A DNA stretch of 64,000 nt from Gelatoporia subvermispora B (lineage: Eukaryota; Basidiomycota; Agaricomycetes; Polyporales; Gelatoporiaceae). The notes below the pieces were generated by a model that was not told the DNA's origin, did no database searches, and worked only from the letters and a program-made list of their open reading frames with translations. The position numbers and the translations under genes are program-made. Shown in pieces: positions 12,547-22,643 of this stretch (position 1 is the stretch's first letter; each line of letters begins with the position of its first letter). The stretch covers positions 1,052,474 through 1,116,473 of the forward strand of contig KB445797.1 in the NCBI GenBank assembly GCA_000320605.2. Direction: 5' to 3'.

Positions 12547-14104
12547 ATGGAACGCGGCATTGCCTGTGAGATCCCTACTTATGACGAATCCCACAGCACT
12601 GCTCCTCTATGATCATCTCACTACCTTCTCTCGCGAGGTCGAGTTCATTTGGGGGCGGAGCTTCAACAGTGTGACCATGCTATTTTACTTCAACCGTTGG
12701 ATCAATTTCGCCTCCGCGATACTCGATCTGTTTGGATTGTTTCCATTCACGATGATTCCGGTGAGCAACCTCCATTCCAGGGTCTGGGTACCAGCGCTAA
12801 CTACGTATGTGTCTTACAAGAGGTCTGGATTTTTATGAGCGATCCAATAAGACATACTGACTCTGATGTTCGCCTATCATTTAGTTGCAGGGGTATTATC
12901 TTGACAGGCGAGGCAATTTCCATCGTGCGGATAGTCATCTGGACAGGTATACTTTTCGATATTCTACGACGGTGATTTTGCTGAGGGGTCCAAGTCTTCT
13001 CAACATTCCGAATTTACGCGATCAGTGGTGGCAACTGGACTCTGGCGGTTGTTGTATGCATATTGAATTTCGTACCCGTCGTCACAAATTCGGTGGGGTC
13101 AAACATCCGGTTGCTCTCGTTCAGGCCGCTCACGCACACAACTTGTAGATAACAGACTTCGCACTGACGAGCTTTCGACTTGTAGATGGACGATGCGCAG
13201 ACGAATTTTCTGTGTCTGAGAAAGCAGATATCAAGTGAGTGCTGATCCACAGCCCACGCATGCATTCTATTTGACATGGTCACCAGATGTAGGTTTAGAT
13301 GTCTTTAGCGATCGTGGTGCTTACAATGTTGCAGGGGTCGTTAGCGCGCGACTCTGTGTCATTTTCGGCGACATTCTAGTCCTGCTGATCACCTGGTCAA
13401 AGACGTATACCATGAAGCGAGCTGCGGACAGGAATAATATAAAGGCGCCATTCACTGCCATGCTGCTGAGGGACGGTTAGTTGAAATTGTTTGTTCACAA
13501 CTGCTTATTCCAACATCAGGACTCGCCGCGGTCTGCAATAGGCACGATATACTTTGTGTATGTCTGTTCGTTGTGTGCAAGCATTTGTATCAAGCCTGAA
13601 AGCGACCGTTGGCAGTGCTTTGCTCGGCCTTAATATCCTGCACATTGCGGGAGTCACTACAGATGTAAGCTATCAGGCCACGCACGATTGACTTGCCCGA
13701 CTCACCGCATACGACAGGTCTTTGTCTTTTCCCTTGGAGTATTCGAGACACCGTCAGATGCCCTGTCTTATGGTCCTTTGTATGCTCTGACTCAGCTCCA
13801 TCCCCACTACAGGATCACCTCGATTTTAATCACACACTTCCTCATCAACCTACGACAAGTTGCGTCAGATGTGTCTGATGCAACCTACACGGGGGCACAC
13901 TCGCAGGCACAAAATGTGACGCAATCAAGTCTTCGCTTCAGGTCATTCGTGGATAACATTGGCGAACGGCTCAACTATGCGGATGAATCGCACGACCCGG
14001 ACATGGGATGGACGCGTGGCGAACGCGATATAGAAAAAGAAAACGAACAGGATGCTGGATCGCGGTTGGGTGTTATACGAGAAGACATAGGAGGTGAGGA
14101 GTGA
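12547..14104 (+). CDS. DUF6533 domain membrane protein, copy 3
   Basis: Third and clearest DUF6533 paralogue. A short first exon (ATG 12547, MERGIA) is spliced over 30 nt to LLLYDHLTTFSREVEFIWGR (about 12600-12660), the textbook form of the signature, followed by a membrane segment (FYFNRWINFASAILDLFGLF). Further exons give GIILTGEAISIVRIVIW, FSTFRIYAISGGNWTLAVVV, a helix with SARLCVIFGDILVLLITW ending in LLRDG, GTIYFV and LLGLNILHIAGVTTD. The last exon has ILITHFLINLRQV and a long acidic tail (ends EDIGGEE, stop 14102-14104). Two further short first exons upstream are possible, so the N-terminus is uncertain. Family function is unknown; the topology suggests a membrane receptor or sensor, but that is inference. 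Confidence 0.78.
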
Positions 14105-14352
14105 AGACTGCACATTGGAAGCGGGAGTCTAGAAGGGGTGGTGTAGGGCATCTCGTTCAATCAGTAGGCTGGAATCAAGAATAGTCATAAGGAAGGCACC
14201 GGGTGTAGGCCGTTGCAACCTGCGATATTTGTTTGAGCAATTGCACCAAAACAAAGTTATCATGTGCACGGCTACGCAATGATCGAAATGCATTCCTGGG
14301 CGTCTGCAAATCGAATCGATAAGCACCTCTCTCATCTCACTGCTCGACCGCC

Positions 14353-15224
14353 ATGGTAGTATCCACCTATCTCGAGATTTACGCTGGAGACAAAGAAGAA
14401 CATGAACGCGAATCCGCCGCCTACGAGGCCACTGTCACAGTTCTGGCGAAAAATGCAATAATCTATGGTCTTCCGGACAAGCCATCCCAGCTCTCTGACG
14501 AACAGCGGGAGATCCTGCAGGAGCTCGATGTAATCGCATTTTTGGATTTTGATGAAGATGTACGTGAGCTCACGGCTTGGGGTACCCTTTACAGAGCTCT
14601 TTACAAATGCGGTTCACTCCACCGACCCCACTGAGTCTGGGTCGGCTTGTGTTCGAGTTGGACCCGTCTCCGGGCTTAGCGAAGACGACGGGGAACTTTC
14701 TGGCACTCTGCACGGGCGAAAAGGGCGCGTGCAAGAACGCGCCAAACAAGAAGCTGCACTATTTAGATTGTCCAATTCACCGGGTCGTTAAAGGGTTTGT
14801 GGCTCAGGGCGGAGACGTAACTCGAGGGGACGGGAGTGGCGGTGAGGTGCGTACTTGTGCGGCTTTGAACTCACGCCCTTTCTTCCCACTCTCTCACAAA
14901 CTCCCGACTCATACACTAAAAATGTGTTTATACTTTCAGTCCGTCTATGGTGGTAAGTTCAACGATGAGAAGGAGGGGCTGAAGAAGAAGATGAAGCGAG
15001 GCGCGCTGGCCATGGCAAATTCGGGCAAGAACACGAACTCATCACAGTTCTTCGTCGTGCTTACCGACGATGAGAGCAATCTTGCAAAAATGAACGGGAA
15101 GTATGTGGTATTTGGTGAACTGAAAGAGGGATGGGATGTCCTCGACAAGCTCGACGGCATAGGCGGAGGGCCGAATGGAAACCCTACGGTCCCTGTCTGG
15201 ATAGCAGGTTGTGGGAGATTGTGA
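14353..15224 (+). CDS. cyclophilin-type peptidyl-prolyl isomerase
   Basis: Catalyses cis-trans isomerisation of proline bonds during folding. Start ATG 14353 opens an N-terminal helical extension of about 70 residues (EIYAGDKEEHERESAAYEAT) seen in a fungal cyclophilin subgroup. It is spliced in frame at 14559 to the catalytic domain: LGRLVFELDPSPGLAKTTGN, FLALCTGEKGACKNAPNK, HRVVKGFVAQGGD, an intron, then GALAMANSGKNTNSSQFFVV and GKYVVFGELKEG. Catalytic Arg (HRVV), the Phe/Gln of GFVAQGGD and the AMANSG core are present. The Trp that contacts cyclosporin in human CypA is absent (NLAKMNGKYVVFG) and the His of GKHVVFG is Tyr, so drug binding is probably weaker. Probably cytosolic or nuclear, since no signal peptide is seen. 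Stop 15222-15224. Confidence 0.93.
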
Positions 15225-15282
15225 ATTGTCCTCTGCACACGTGGCGTTAGTATATGTACGTAGGCATGTGAATAAATGTCAT

Positions 15283-15377
15283 GGGCGTTTGGCACAGTGG
15301 TAGCGCGCACGCTTTGCAACGTCAGCCGTCGCTGGTGAACATGCGTGAGGTCCAGGGTTCAAGCCCCTGAACGTCCA
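15283..15377 (+). tRNA. tRNA-Ala (UGC) with intron
   Basis: Acceptor strands GGGCGTT and AACGTCC pair with a G3-U70 wobble, the alanine identity element. D arm GCAC-AGTGGTA-GCGC, anticodon stem CACGC/GCGTG, anticodon TGC, T arm CAGGG-TTCAAGC-CCCTG, discriminator A. A 23-nt intron interrupts the anticodon loop after position 37. Mature length 72 nt before CCA. Confidence 0.93.
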
Positions 15378-16069
15378 TTTCTTTTTGCAGTTTCTCTTTT
15401 TTCTCAAGCCCCTTGGGGTATGTTTTTGTACTCCGCAGATCACCACCACTCGTTCGATGAGTATGCTACCTCAACCAGCTGATTATTTACCAGCTGTTTG
15501 CCCACGTCGATTTCCATGCTGAGCCTTACAGAGTTATATAGTTCGTGGAAGCAGGACAGAATGATATGTAGTATGTATCAATGCGAAGACACGAATGAAT
15601 GTGTTGATCACCTTCGGAACCAGCGGTCCCAAGGGATTGAATGATGTGGTGCTCTCCCAGACAATACCATAGTGGCAACCTCCTGTACCGTCTGTACCGT
15701 CGAGTAAGAAGTAGCCCGGTTGGCACAAGCCCACTGAGCGAGAGATCGCAATGGCAGACTTGTGCCAGCCCTGCCAGGTCGCATTAAGTACGTGCAGCGT
15801 GTTTTAGCGGTCATAAAAGATCAGTGATTTGTGAATGGCATGTACAATGACCGTGCGATGATGAGTGCTACATAGCATTCCCTATATCAGGTTTGCGGTC
15901 TGTGGAATCACATATTTCAGACAACCACCAAGCAGGGCCAGAGCTGGAAGTTCCCCGTGTCGTCGACATGTGGCTGTTGGACTGAAAGCTGCCTGCTGGA
16001 TGCTAGTTGCATTGTGAGCGAGAGAAAGCCGGAGCGCGATGATTCTGTGACGGCTGCCCAAATCTTCAT
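15378..16069. other. intergenic between two tRNA-Ala genes
   Basis: About 0.7 kb without a convincing gene. It contains a short repeat of the type CTGTACCGT (about 15684-15702). Nothing else is recognised. Confidence 0.5.
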
Positions 16070-16150
16070 GGGCATTTGGCACAGTGGTAGCGCGCACGCT
16101 TCGCATGGTGCAATTGCGTGAGGTCCAGGGTTCAATCCCCTGAATGTCCA
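16070..16150 (+). tRNA. tRNA-Ala (CGC) with 9-nt intron
   Basis: Acceptor GGGCATT/AATGTCC with G3-U70, the same arms as the 15283 gene, anticodon CGC. The loop is split by a 9-nt intron (TGGTGCAAT or a shifted equivalent) after position 37. 81 bases in total, 72 when spliced. Confidence 0.92.
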
Positions 16151-16309
16151 TTTTGTTTTCACCGTTGTGATAGGTCCTTCCCTTTTGGGCTGTACAAGCT
16201 TGCACAAGTCGGTGGCATTGCCCGCTCACCGAAGTTGCTCACTGAGCTCATCACTTGCCCCTTGCTCCTTTCCACTTCCTCCCTCACTTCTCCTTTTTAA
16301 TCACGCAAC

Positions 16310-17543
16310 ATGGTATGATACAGCTCTGGGATGCCTATATGTAGTTGCTCACGTCTTTCCACAGGCCCGTAATGAAGAGAAGGCACAGTCTATGCTGTAC
16401 CGGTTCCGCGAGGCACAGGCAGCGGAACTGGGCCTCGGAACGCGTGCAGATCGCCGGCCGCGCATGGCCAGCGCATGCAAAAGCCTGAGAGAATGTGAAC
16501 GATGGCGAGGAGAGATTCTGCGCGAGATTAGCAGGAAGGTTTCCAAGATCCAAGACTGTACGCTCGCTACGTTTTGCAATCTCAGGCGACACGCGGGCCT
16601 AACGTCATGTTACAGCTGGCCTGACGGACTACGAAGTCAGGGATCTCAATGACGAGATCAACAAGCTGTTGAGGGAGAAGAGACACTGGGAGAACCAGAT
16701 CGTTGCTCTGGGAGGCGCGAACTACAGGAGAAATGTCGCCATGGTGGATGACGATGGAAAAGAGGTACCGGGCACAAAGGGATACAAGTAAGCAATACAT
16801 TCATGACTATCTCTGTGGCAATTAAGATCCCTGACACGCTGCTGTAGGTACTTTGGCCGGGCGAAGGAGCTGCCTGGTGTCAAAGAGTTGTTCCAGAGCA
16901 AGAAGAAGGATGAGGATGAGGAGAACCAGGCCGCAAACTACTACAAGAAATTTACCAACCAGGGCCCCACGTACTTTGGTGACCTCGACGAGGCAGATGG
17001 CATGCTGCTCGCGTATGAGGCACGCGCGGAGGAAGAAGGTACGTGTCTTGTGCGTTTTCGTTGGTCCCAGATTGTTTATAGATCCATGTAGAGTGGGAAG
17101 ATGCGTACTCACACCTGCGGACAACGCTCGGCCTCCCAGCAGACGAGCCTGTCCCAAAATTCCCCCGTCCATCATGGTCCACCACTCTTGTTACCATCTC
17201 TGAGCTCGCCAAGTCGCAGCCCCCACCAACCACAGATGCAAAGCGCAAAGCCCCGGATGGAGATGTCGACATGGCGGACAACGAAGTCGTGCCTGCCGAA
17301 GACACGTCCAAGCGCGCACGGACGGACACAGCAGCGCAAAACGGCACAGTCAGCCTCTCGACAATGTCGCCAGAGGAGATATTGAAGGCTCAGGCGCGCG
17401 CTGCTGCCGCGTTCATTCCCTTTTTTTCACCAGAGAACCTACTCCCGCCAAAAATGCCGACGCACGAGGAGACGGAGGCCTTTATCCTTGACCTACGGAA
17501 GCGCGCACTCGTGGACGAGTACTTCGGCGATGAGCAGCAGTAA
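16310..17543 (+). CDS. ISY1: pre-mRNA splicing factor ISY1
   Basis: Component of the NineTeen complex that is active in the catalytic spliceosome. The start codon ATG at 16310-16312 stands alone in exon 1 and is spliced over 50 nt to ARNEEKAQSMLYRFREAQAA, the invariant Isy1 N-terminus. The next exons read SLRECERWRGEILREISRKV, DYEVRDLNDEINKLLREKRH, WENQIVALGGANYRR and ELPGVKELFQ. Then come EDEENQAANYYKKFTNQGP, YFGDLDEADGMLLAYEARAE and EWEDAYSHLRTTLGLP, a low-complexity stretch with a basic KRAR, and the C-terminal FILDLRKRALVDEYFGDEQQ with stop at 17541-17543. About 300 residues. Full conservation makes the call secure. Confidence 0.95.
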
Positions 17544-18163
17544 ATATATTGCGACTGCCAGCGAGATGTGTGCCGTGTACGTGTACGATTTTCCCGTAAT
17601 GTCCGAGATTTATGGGCGTTGTTGTATTTTATGAATTCAGTGCTACTGGAAATGCCGCGAAATACCCCGCCAACGCTATTCATTTGTTCCCAGGATCTCA
17701 TCCGGGACGCCGTGCAATTGTGTAAATGACATGTGCAGGCATTATCGAAGACCGCTTCTGTGGCCCGGTGACGGTCTGCTATCACAAAAAGAGCGGCGAT
17801 AGAGTATTTTTGTCTCTTTGCACTGCCTCGCGGTGAGTTTAGCCTGATTGGACCTGCGTCAATGTGGTCTATCATACGGCAGAAGGAATACTCTTTGACT
17901 GCCGTCTGCACATTGACTGTCCGGCTTCAATTCGAAGAGAGGAACATGCAGTTTGGGTCATCCGCAGCCAACCAGAAGCCGCCGACATGTCAACGGTGCA
18001 CGTGGGCTATGTCTCAGCCGAGTGCACGTGACTTGGAGCAACTCTCAAGTGAACTCCACGGGGCTCTGCCGGTCTCTTTCCTTTGCCTTTTCACCTCCCC
18101 GTTCCTTCCGCTGTCCTCTTAACAACCCCCCCTCCTCTGTCTTCTGCTAAGTTGACGATACCC
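17544..18163. other. intergenic with CT-rich leader
   Basis: About 0.6 kb. A pyrimidine-rich stretch at about 18063-18150 just before the VIT1 start is a typical basidiomycete core promoter or 5' leader. No gene is seen. Confidence 0.5.
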
Positions 18164-19274
18164 ATGGCACACGGAGCTGAAGAATCGACAACGTCGTCGG
18201 CGCCGTCCGTCCCTCTCCCTCACCGCCGCCTCTCCGATGCTACCGCAACTAACAAGCCACCCGTCTGGTCAATAAATCACTCTGTAGGCAATACCGAGAC
18301 CCCATTGCCAGCGAAATGCGACAGACACGAACGCGGCGAGGTGTGCTGCAAAGAGCTCAAGGACGATGATGAGCGGACGCTTATCGACCCTGACGTTGTG
18401 CGCGATGTGTGCGTCTCCATTCCCCCGCGCGTCATACGAGTGCGCTGACGCGTTCCATCCATTCCCGCTGATCACAGTGTTATTGGTCTTTCCGATGGCC
18501 TTACAGTTCCATTTGCATTAACGGCCGGCCTCTCTTCACTCGGCGAATCGCGACTTGTCATCCTAGGCGGCGTTGCGGAGCTGATCGCCGGTGCCATCTC
18601 GATGGGCATTGGTGGATTTCTTGCATCCCAAGCCGAGCGCGACCATTACCGCTATCTTCGCAAACACACTGCGGCGCGCGTCCTCCGTTCGTGCGACGGT
18701 GAAATGGAGCGTGAGGTCCATGCGGTGCTCGGTCCAGTCGGCGTTGATGAGAAGACGAGCCGGATGGTCGCGCACAACCTGCGTAATGTCGAGGTCGCAT
18801 CGGAGGGTGAGGGCGACCGTGCGAGTTCAAGCTCCGACGCAGAATCCGGCCTAAGGTGGAGCACTACTGTCGGCCTCACCGCGTTCCTCCTCAAGTTCGG
18901 AGAAGGCCTTGAGGAGATCCCCTCACGGCGGATGTACATCTCAGCACTCACAATCGGCATGGGCTATCTGATTGGCGGCCTCATCCCGCTACTGCCATAC
19001 TTCTTCGGTATGTTGTCTATCACCAAGTCACGGGCTCTGGACTCAAGATTAGCTATTTGCAGAACCTATCGCACACATCGCGCTTATCTGGTCTTGCATC
19101 GTCACTGGTATTGTACTCCTCATCTTCGGTGCGGTCAAAGCCCGCGTGACTGGCGCTGCTGGACGTGGTGTGGGAGGATACGTGTGGGGTGCTGTGAGTA
19201 CACTTTTGGTCGGTGGCGCCGCTGCTGCGGCCGCGTATGGGCTCGTCCGACTCTTCGAGTACAGCGACTCTTGA
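18164..19274 (+). CDS. VIT1/Ccc1-family vacuolar iron or manganese transporter
   Basis: Membrane protein of the CCC1/VIT1 family that moves Fe2+ or Mn2+ into the vacuole. Start ATG 18164 gives a polar cytosolic N-terminus of about 80 residues. This is spliced at about 18401-18478 to the family core VIGLSDGLTVPFALTAGLSS (helix 1) and LGGVAELIAGAISMGIGGFL (helix 2), followed by the cytosolic metal-binding helical domain (SQAERDHYRYLR, EREVHAVLGPVGVDEKT). Helices 3-5 follow: SALTIGMGYLIGGLIPLLPY, then after an intron at about 19007-19062 IALIWSCIVTGIVLLIFGAV, and the C-terminal GAVSTLLVGGAAAAAAYGLV, stop 19272-19274. The conserved Asp (LSDG), Gly-rich and Glu/Met residues of helices 1-2 are in place. 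Length about 320 residues is normal. Confidence 0.93.
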
Positions 19275-19482
19275 TTCTTTTTCTAAAGGGGCCATCACTG
19301 GACACTTTCATCCGCAAAACATCGGCTACGCATTCCAGCCGTCATATCTCTTTCTTCTCTAGAACTACCCACTCTGTACAAGTTTGTTTCAGTCAAGATC
19401 TTGTATTTTTGTCTCCCTTGTAAACTGGATGCTAAATATGTTTCCCAGCGGTGATGGAGTGACGCGAGGCATATTTTCCAAC

Positions 19483-19563
19483 GGGCACTTGGCACAGTGG
19501 TAGCGCGCACGCTTCGCATCGGGCAATTGCGTGAGGTCCAGGGTTCAATCCCCTGAGTGTCCA
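19483..19563 (+). tRNA. tRNA-Ala (CGC) with 9-nt intron
   Basis: Acceptor GGGCACT/AGTGTCC with G3-U70, arms nearly identical to the gene at 16070, anticodon CGC, 9-nt intron (TCGGGCAAT). 81 bases including the intron. Confidence 0.92.
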
Positions 19564-19915
19564 TTTTACTTTGTTTGGATCTGTGCATCTACTGTTTGCC
19601 TTAAAGTCCGTTGTAGAGTGGCTGAAGCTACGCTCGACTTCACCGGCCAAGGTTTTGTAAACGATATCTCTGTCTGTTTGGGGCGACGGGTCATCCCACG
19701 ACGCTATGATCATCTAGTCGCAGCTTGTTGGGATTGTGATACCTCGGTAACATCAGAACTTGACTTCCGGAGTCAAGTACAAGGTGGTAAAATATGTGCC
19801 ATTCCGAGCCTGTGCATCAATCAAGACTTTTATAACGGCGTCATCTGGGGCGTCTGTCAATCTGCCAAACATCGTTCACAGCCTCGCAGCTCCCGCCGCA
19901 TATGGTTGTGCACCC
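19564..19915. other. intergenic, tRNA to FAD monooxygenase
   Basis: About 350 bases that probably hold the promoter of the downstream monooxygenase gene. No other feature is seen. Confidence 0.45.
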
Positions 19916-21768
19916 ATGGAAAGCACTAAGCTCGAAAGCCAACTGACAGGTCTACGTGTCGCAGTTGTGTGAGTCTCAGCTTAGCACTTGCGGTTAGTCG
20001 CAGGCAAACTGATATACCCATGACTAGTGGGGGAGGCATCACTGGACTTGCCTTCGCTGTCGGTCTGTCTAAGAGTGCACCAGATGTACAGGTAGACATC
20101 TACGAAACTACGTCTAGCTTTGGCACTGTCGGCGCGGGCATCGGGATGTGGCCTCGTGTCTGGGAGATTATGGAGGTCCACGGTCTCACGGATGCATTCA
20201 AATCGCTGCGCGTAGACGTTCCGGGAAGTATGTCACTAGCCTCTGATTTTTTTGGCCACGCTAATGCTCATATTTCGCACTATCCCTACAGTAGATTCTC
20301 ATTTTAAGTTCAGGAGGTCTGATCTGCCTCGCGGAGTACAAGTAGGGGAAGCTAAGGGTGGGATCCTATTTAGTTGTGATGTGTATAGTATTTTACTGAT
20401 ACGGACCTCCCAGTCGACGTCAGGACTTACCACCGTGCAGACCTCCTGCAAGTTCTCCTAGATCACATTCCATCTCACTACGGAACCCACTTCTCGAAGC
20501 GACTGACCTCGTACAGTGACGACCCTGCACAAGACAGCGTGACGCTTATATTTGACGATGGCACCATCGCTGCGTGCGATGTTCTGATAGGATCGGACGG
20601 CATCAAGTCTGTCGTGCGTCGAATATTGTATGAGGATCTTGCGGACGATGCGCAGACCAAGGGTGGCTCCTTCGAGACCGTTCAGAGTTTGCGCGCCCAC
20701 GCGCATTCTGTGTGGTCAGGAGAGGTCGCATATCGACACATTATCAGTAGGGAGATGGTCGAGAAAATCCCCGGTCATCCGTCTTTGGCCGGTCCGATGA
20801 TCGTGAGTTTAGTTGCGCTCTATGCGATTTGCGATACTTACATCGGCATACAGTATATGGCGAAACACAAGGTATACCAACTTCTGCAGTATCTGAGGAA
20901 ACCGCCATAACATATTGTGGTACCTGTGCAGTATCTTCTTACATATCCTATCTCGCTAGGACGTGCGTTCAGCGTCGGTGCATTCCTCACCTACCCGGGA
21001 AAGCTCGGGACAAACTATGAAGGTCCATGGACTCGGGATGTCACCCAGGAGGAGATCCAGGCCGAATTTTTTGGATTCGAGCCTGCCGCCCAGGCAGTTA
21101 TTGATGTACGAAGGTCTTCATGTATCCCTCGTTCACTCCTTTCTTATGCGAGAGGCCGTAGCTGATGGACAAGCCCTCCCTCTGGGCTATCAATGTCGTC
21201 GAGGACCTTCCCACATTCACGTCCGGCCGTGTTGTGCTTCTCGGTGATGCAGTCAGTACCGCATCTATGTCACCCCGTATATGCTAACACCCTTTGACGT
21301 TGTGAAGGCCCACGCAATGCGCCCGCATCAAGGCGTTGGTGCGGGGCAGGGCGTCGAGGTGCGTGCCACGAGTAAATTGTATCGGAAAGCTGACCCGCAG
21401 CTACTTTCGTACAGGATGGCATGGTTCTTGCGACTCTGTTGGGCTCTCCTCTTGCCACACGAGACACGCTACGGGCCGCACTGAGAGCCTACGACGCGAT
21501 CCGCCGTCCTGTCGTCCAGGAAGTGGCCAAGCGCTCGATCGATATAGGTCGCTCATGCTACCTCGAGCGACCGTGGAGTAGCTCTCACGAAGACCTTTCG
21601 ACCGTCGGTGAGTGCGATGCGGAAAGGTTCCAGGATCCCGCTATGGTGAGCGCTTTTGAAGAGGCTATTGACGATCTATTTGGTTGGGTATGGTATGGAT
21701 CCGCTCTCCCTCTGCGACAGTGCGCCTTGGACTACATGGAAGGAAAGACGGATGAGTTCAAATTTTAG
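19916..21768 (+). CDS. FAD-dependent monooxygenase, salicylate hydroxylase-like
   Basis: Group A flavoprotein monooxygenase that would hydroxylate an aromatic substrate with NAD(P)H and O2. Start ATG 19916 (MESTKLESQLTGLRVAVV). The FAD motif is split by the first intron: GLRVAVV joins GGGITGLAFAVGLSKSAP. Then come GAGIGMWPRVWEIMEVHGL, YRTADLLQVLLDHIPSHYG, the DG motif region CDVLIGSDGIKSVVRRILY, GRAFSVGAFLTYPGKLGTNY and the second FAD motif RVVLLGDA, spliced to AHAMRPHQGVGAGQGVED. It ends at 21768 after MEGKTDEFKF. About 440 residues and eight or more introns; all three hallmark motifs survive, so it is probably functional. No biosynthetic partner lies beside it. The substrate cannot be told from sequence. 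Confidence 0.87.
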
Positions 21769-22594
21769 ATAGCATGAGAATGATATGTAGTAGAGCGCAG
21801 CAGCGGATGTGCACGTGTTGCCTGTGATCATATGCTATGACACTTTGAACAAGTGTAGTGACCCGAGTTGTCAACGACCACCGAAGTTCGTGCGATCGAG
21901 CACATCAACTGTCATCAAGAAACGATCGGGATCTGACAGATGTCAAGCAGAAGATTGCCAATTTTGTGCATAACACCATTGCAAAAGATATTCATCTACT
22001 TTCGAGATTCGAATCAAATCAACGTACTTTCGCAATAGCAAAGAATTATTCCGACACGGGGAATCGAACCCCGGGCTATCGCGGCCACTCGGAAGTGAGA
22101 GTAGAAGAGTAAAGAACGACTATGTTACGAAATATTGAAACAGGGAGAAACGCCGTTATTACAACAAGTCCGACATTTGAAAACCACTATGCATCGCTCG
22201 ATGAGTGCTAAAATTCCTTACACGTTTCAGAAGCATGCTACATATTCGAGACAGTGGTCTCGAACGTATTTAGACAGACAACGCTACTCTCATAAATCAT
22301 CGAAGAAGACTACGGGCTTCCTCGCAATCAATGAGCACGCATCAAAACAAAGCGGCAAGTCCGCACTTACATTCTGCGCAACTTTTTTGTTTATGCACAG
22401 TCGAGAAGACTGGCGCACACACGGACCGCCAATGACCGAACATCAGAACATTACCTCGAACAAGCAGCAGGAAGGGGAGGGTTATGACCTGCATCGCCGG
22501 ACCGCGTGACACGTGATCCCTCGCCTACGACCTTCCTGCACCTCATGACGAGGCGAAGCTCGGTGTGTGACGCCGGCGGCGGTTGGGACTTCGG
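21769..22594. other. intergenic with a tRNA-Glu 3' fragment
   Basis: About 0.8 kb. Apart from the tRNA fragment at 22050-22100 there is a moderately open plus-strand frame at 22135-22509 with no recognisable domain and biased Lys/Arg/His content. I see no gene with support. Confidence 0.45.
22050..22100 (-). pseudogene. 3' half of a tRNA-Glu gene
   Basis: On the minus strand the sequence ends in a perfect T arm and acceptor 3' strand (CCCGGGGTTCGATTCCCCG, then TGTCGGA). It is preceded by a possible anticodon-loop remnant CTCTCAC (anticodon CTC, Glu). The matching acceptor 5' strand (TCCGACA) and D arm are absent within the next several hundred bases upstream on that strand. The gene is thus truncated at or near the anticodon. 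The Glu assignment rests on the loop and the general look of the 3' half. Confidence 0.6.
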
Positions 22595-22600
22595 TATAAG
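22595..22600 (+). promoter_or_regulatory. TATA box of the GH28 gene
   Basis: TATAAG within a GGTATAAGAG context, 49 bases upstream of the preferred GH28 start at 22644. It is only 16 bases upstream of the nearer ATG at 22611, which argues for the later start. Confidence 0.5.
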
Positions 22601-22643
22601 AGCCACGAGCATGGAGGTATGCAGCTGCTACATCGACATCATC

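Noticed and set aside
15882..16229. Minus-strand protein-like string with GIEPWTSRN and VRATTVP over the tRNA gene
   Set aside because: It is the reverse translation of a tRNA-Ala gene; the same string appears over the other two tRNA genes.
19295..19713. Minus-strand frames with GIEPWTSRN
   Set aside because: Shadow of the tRNA-Ala gene at 19483-19563.
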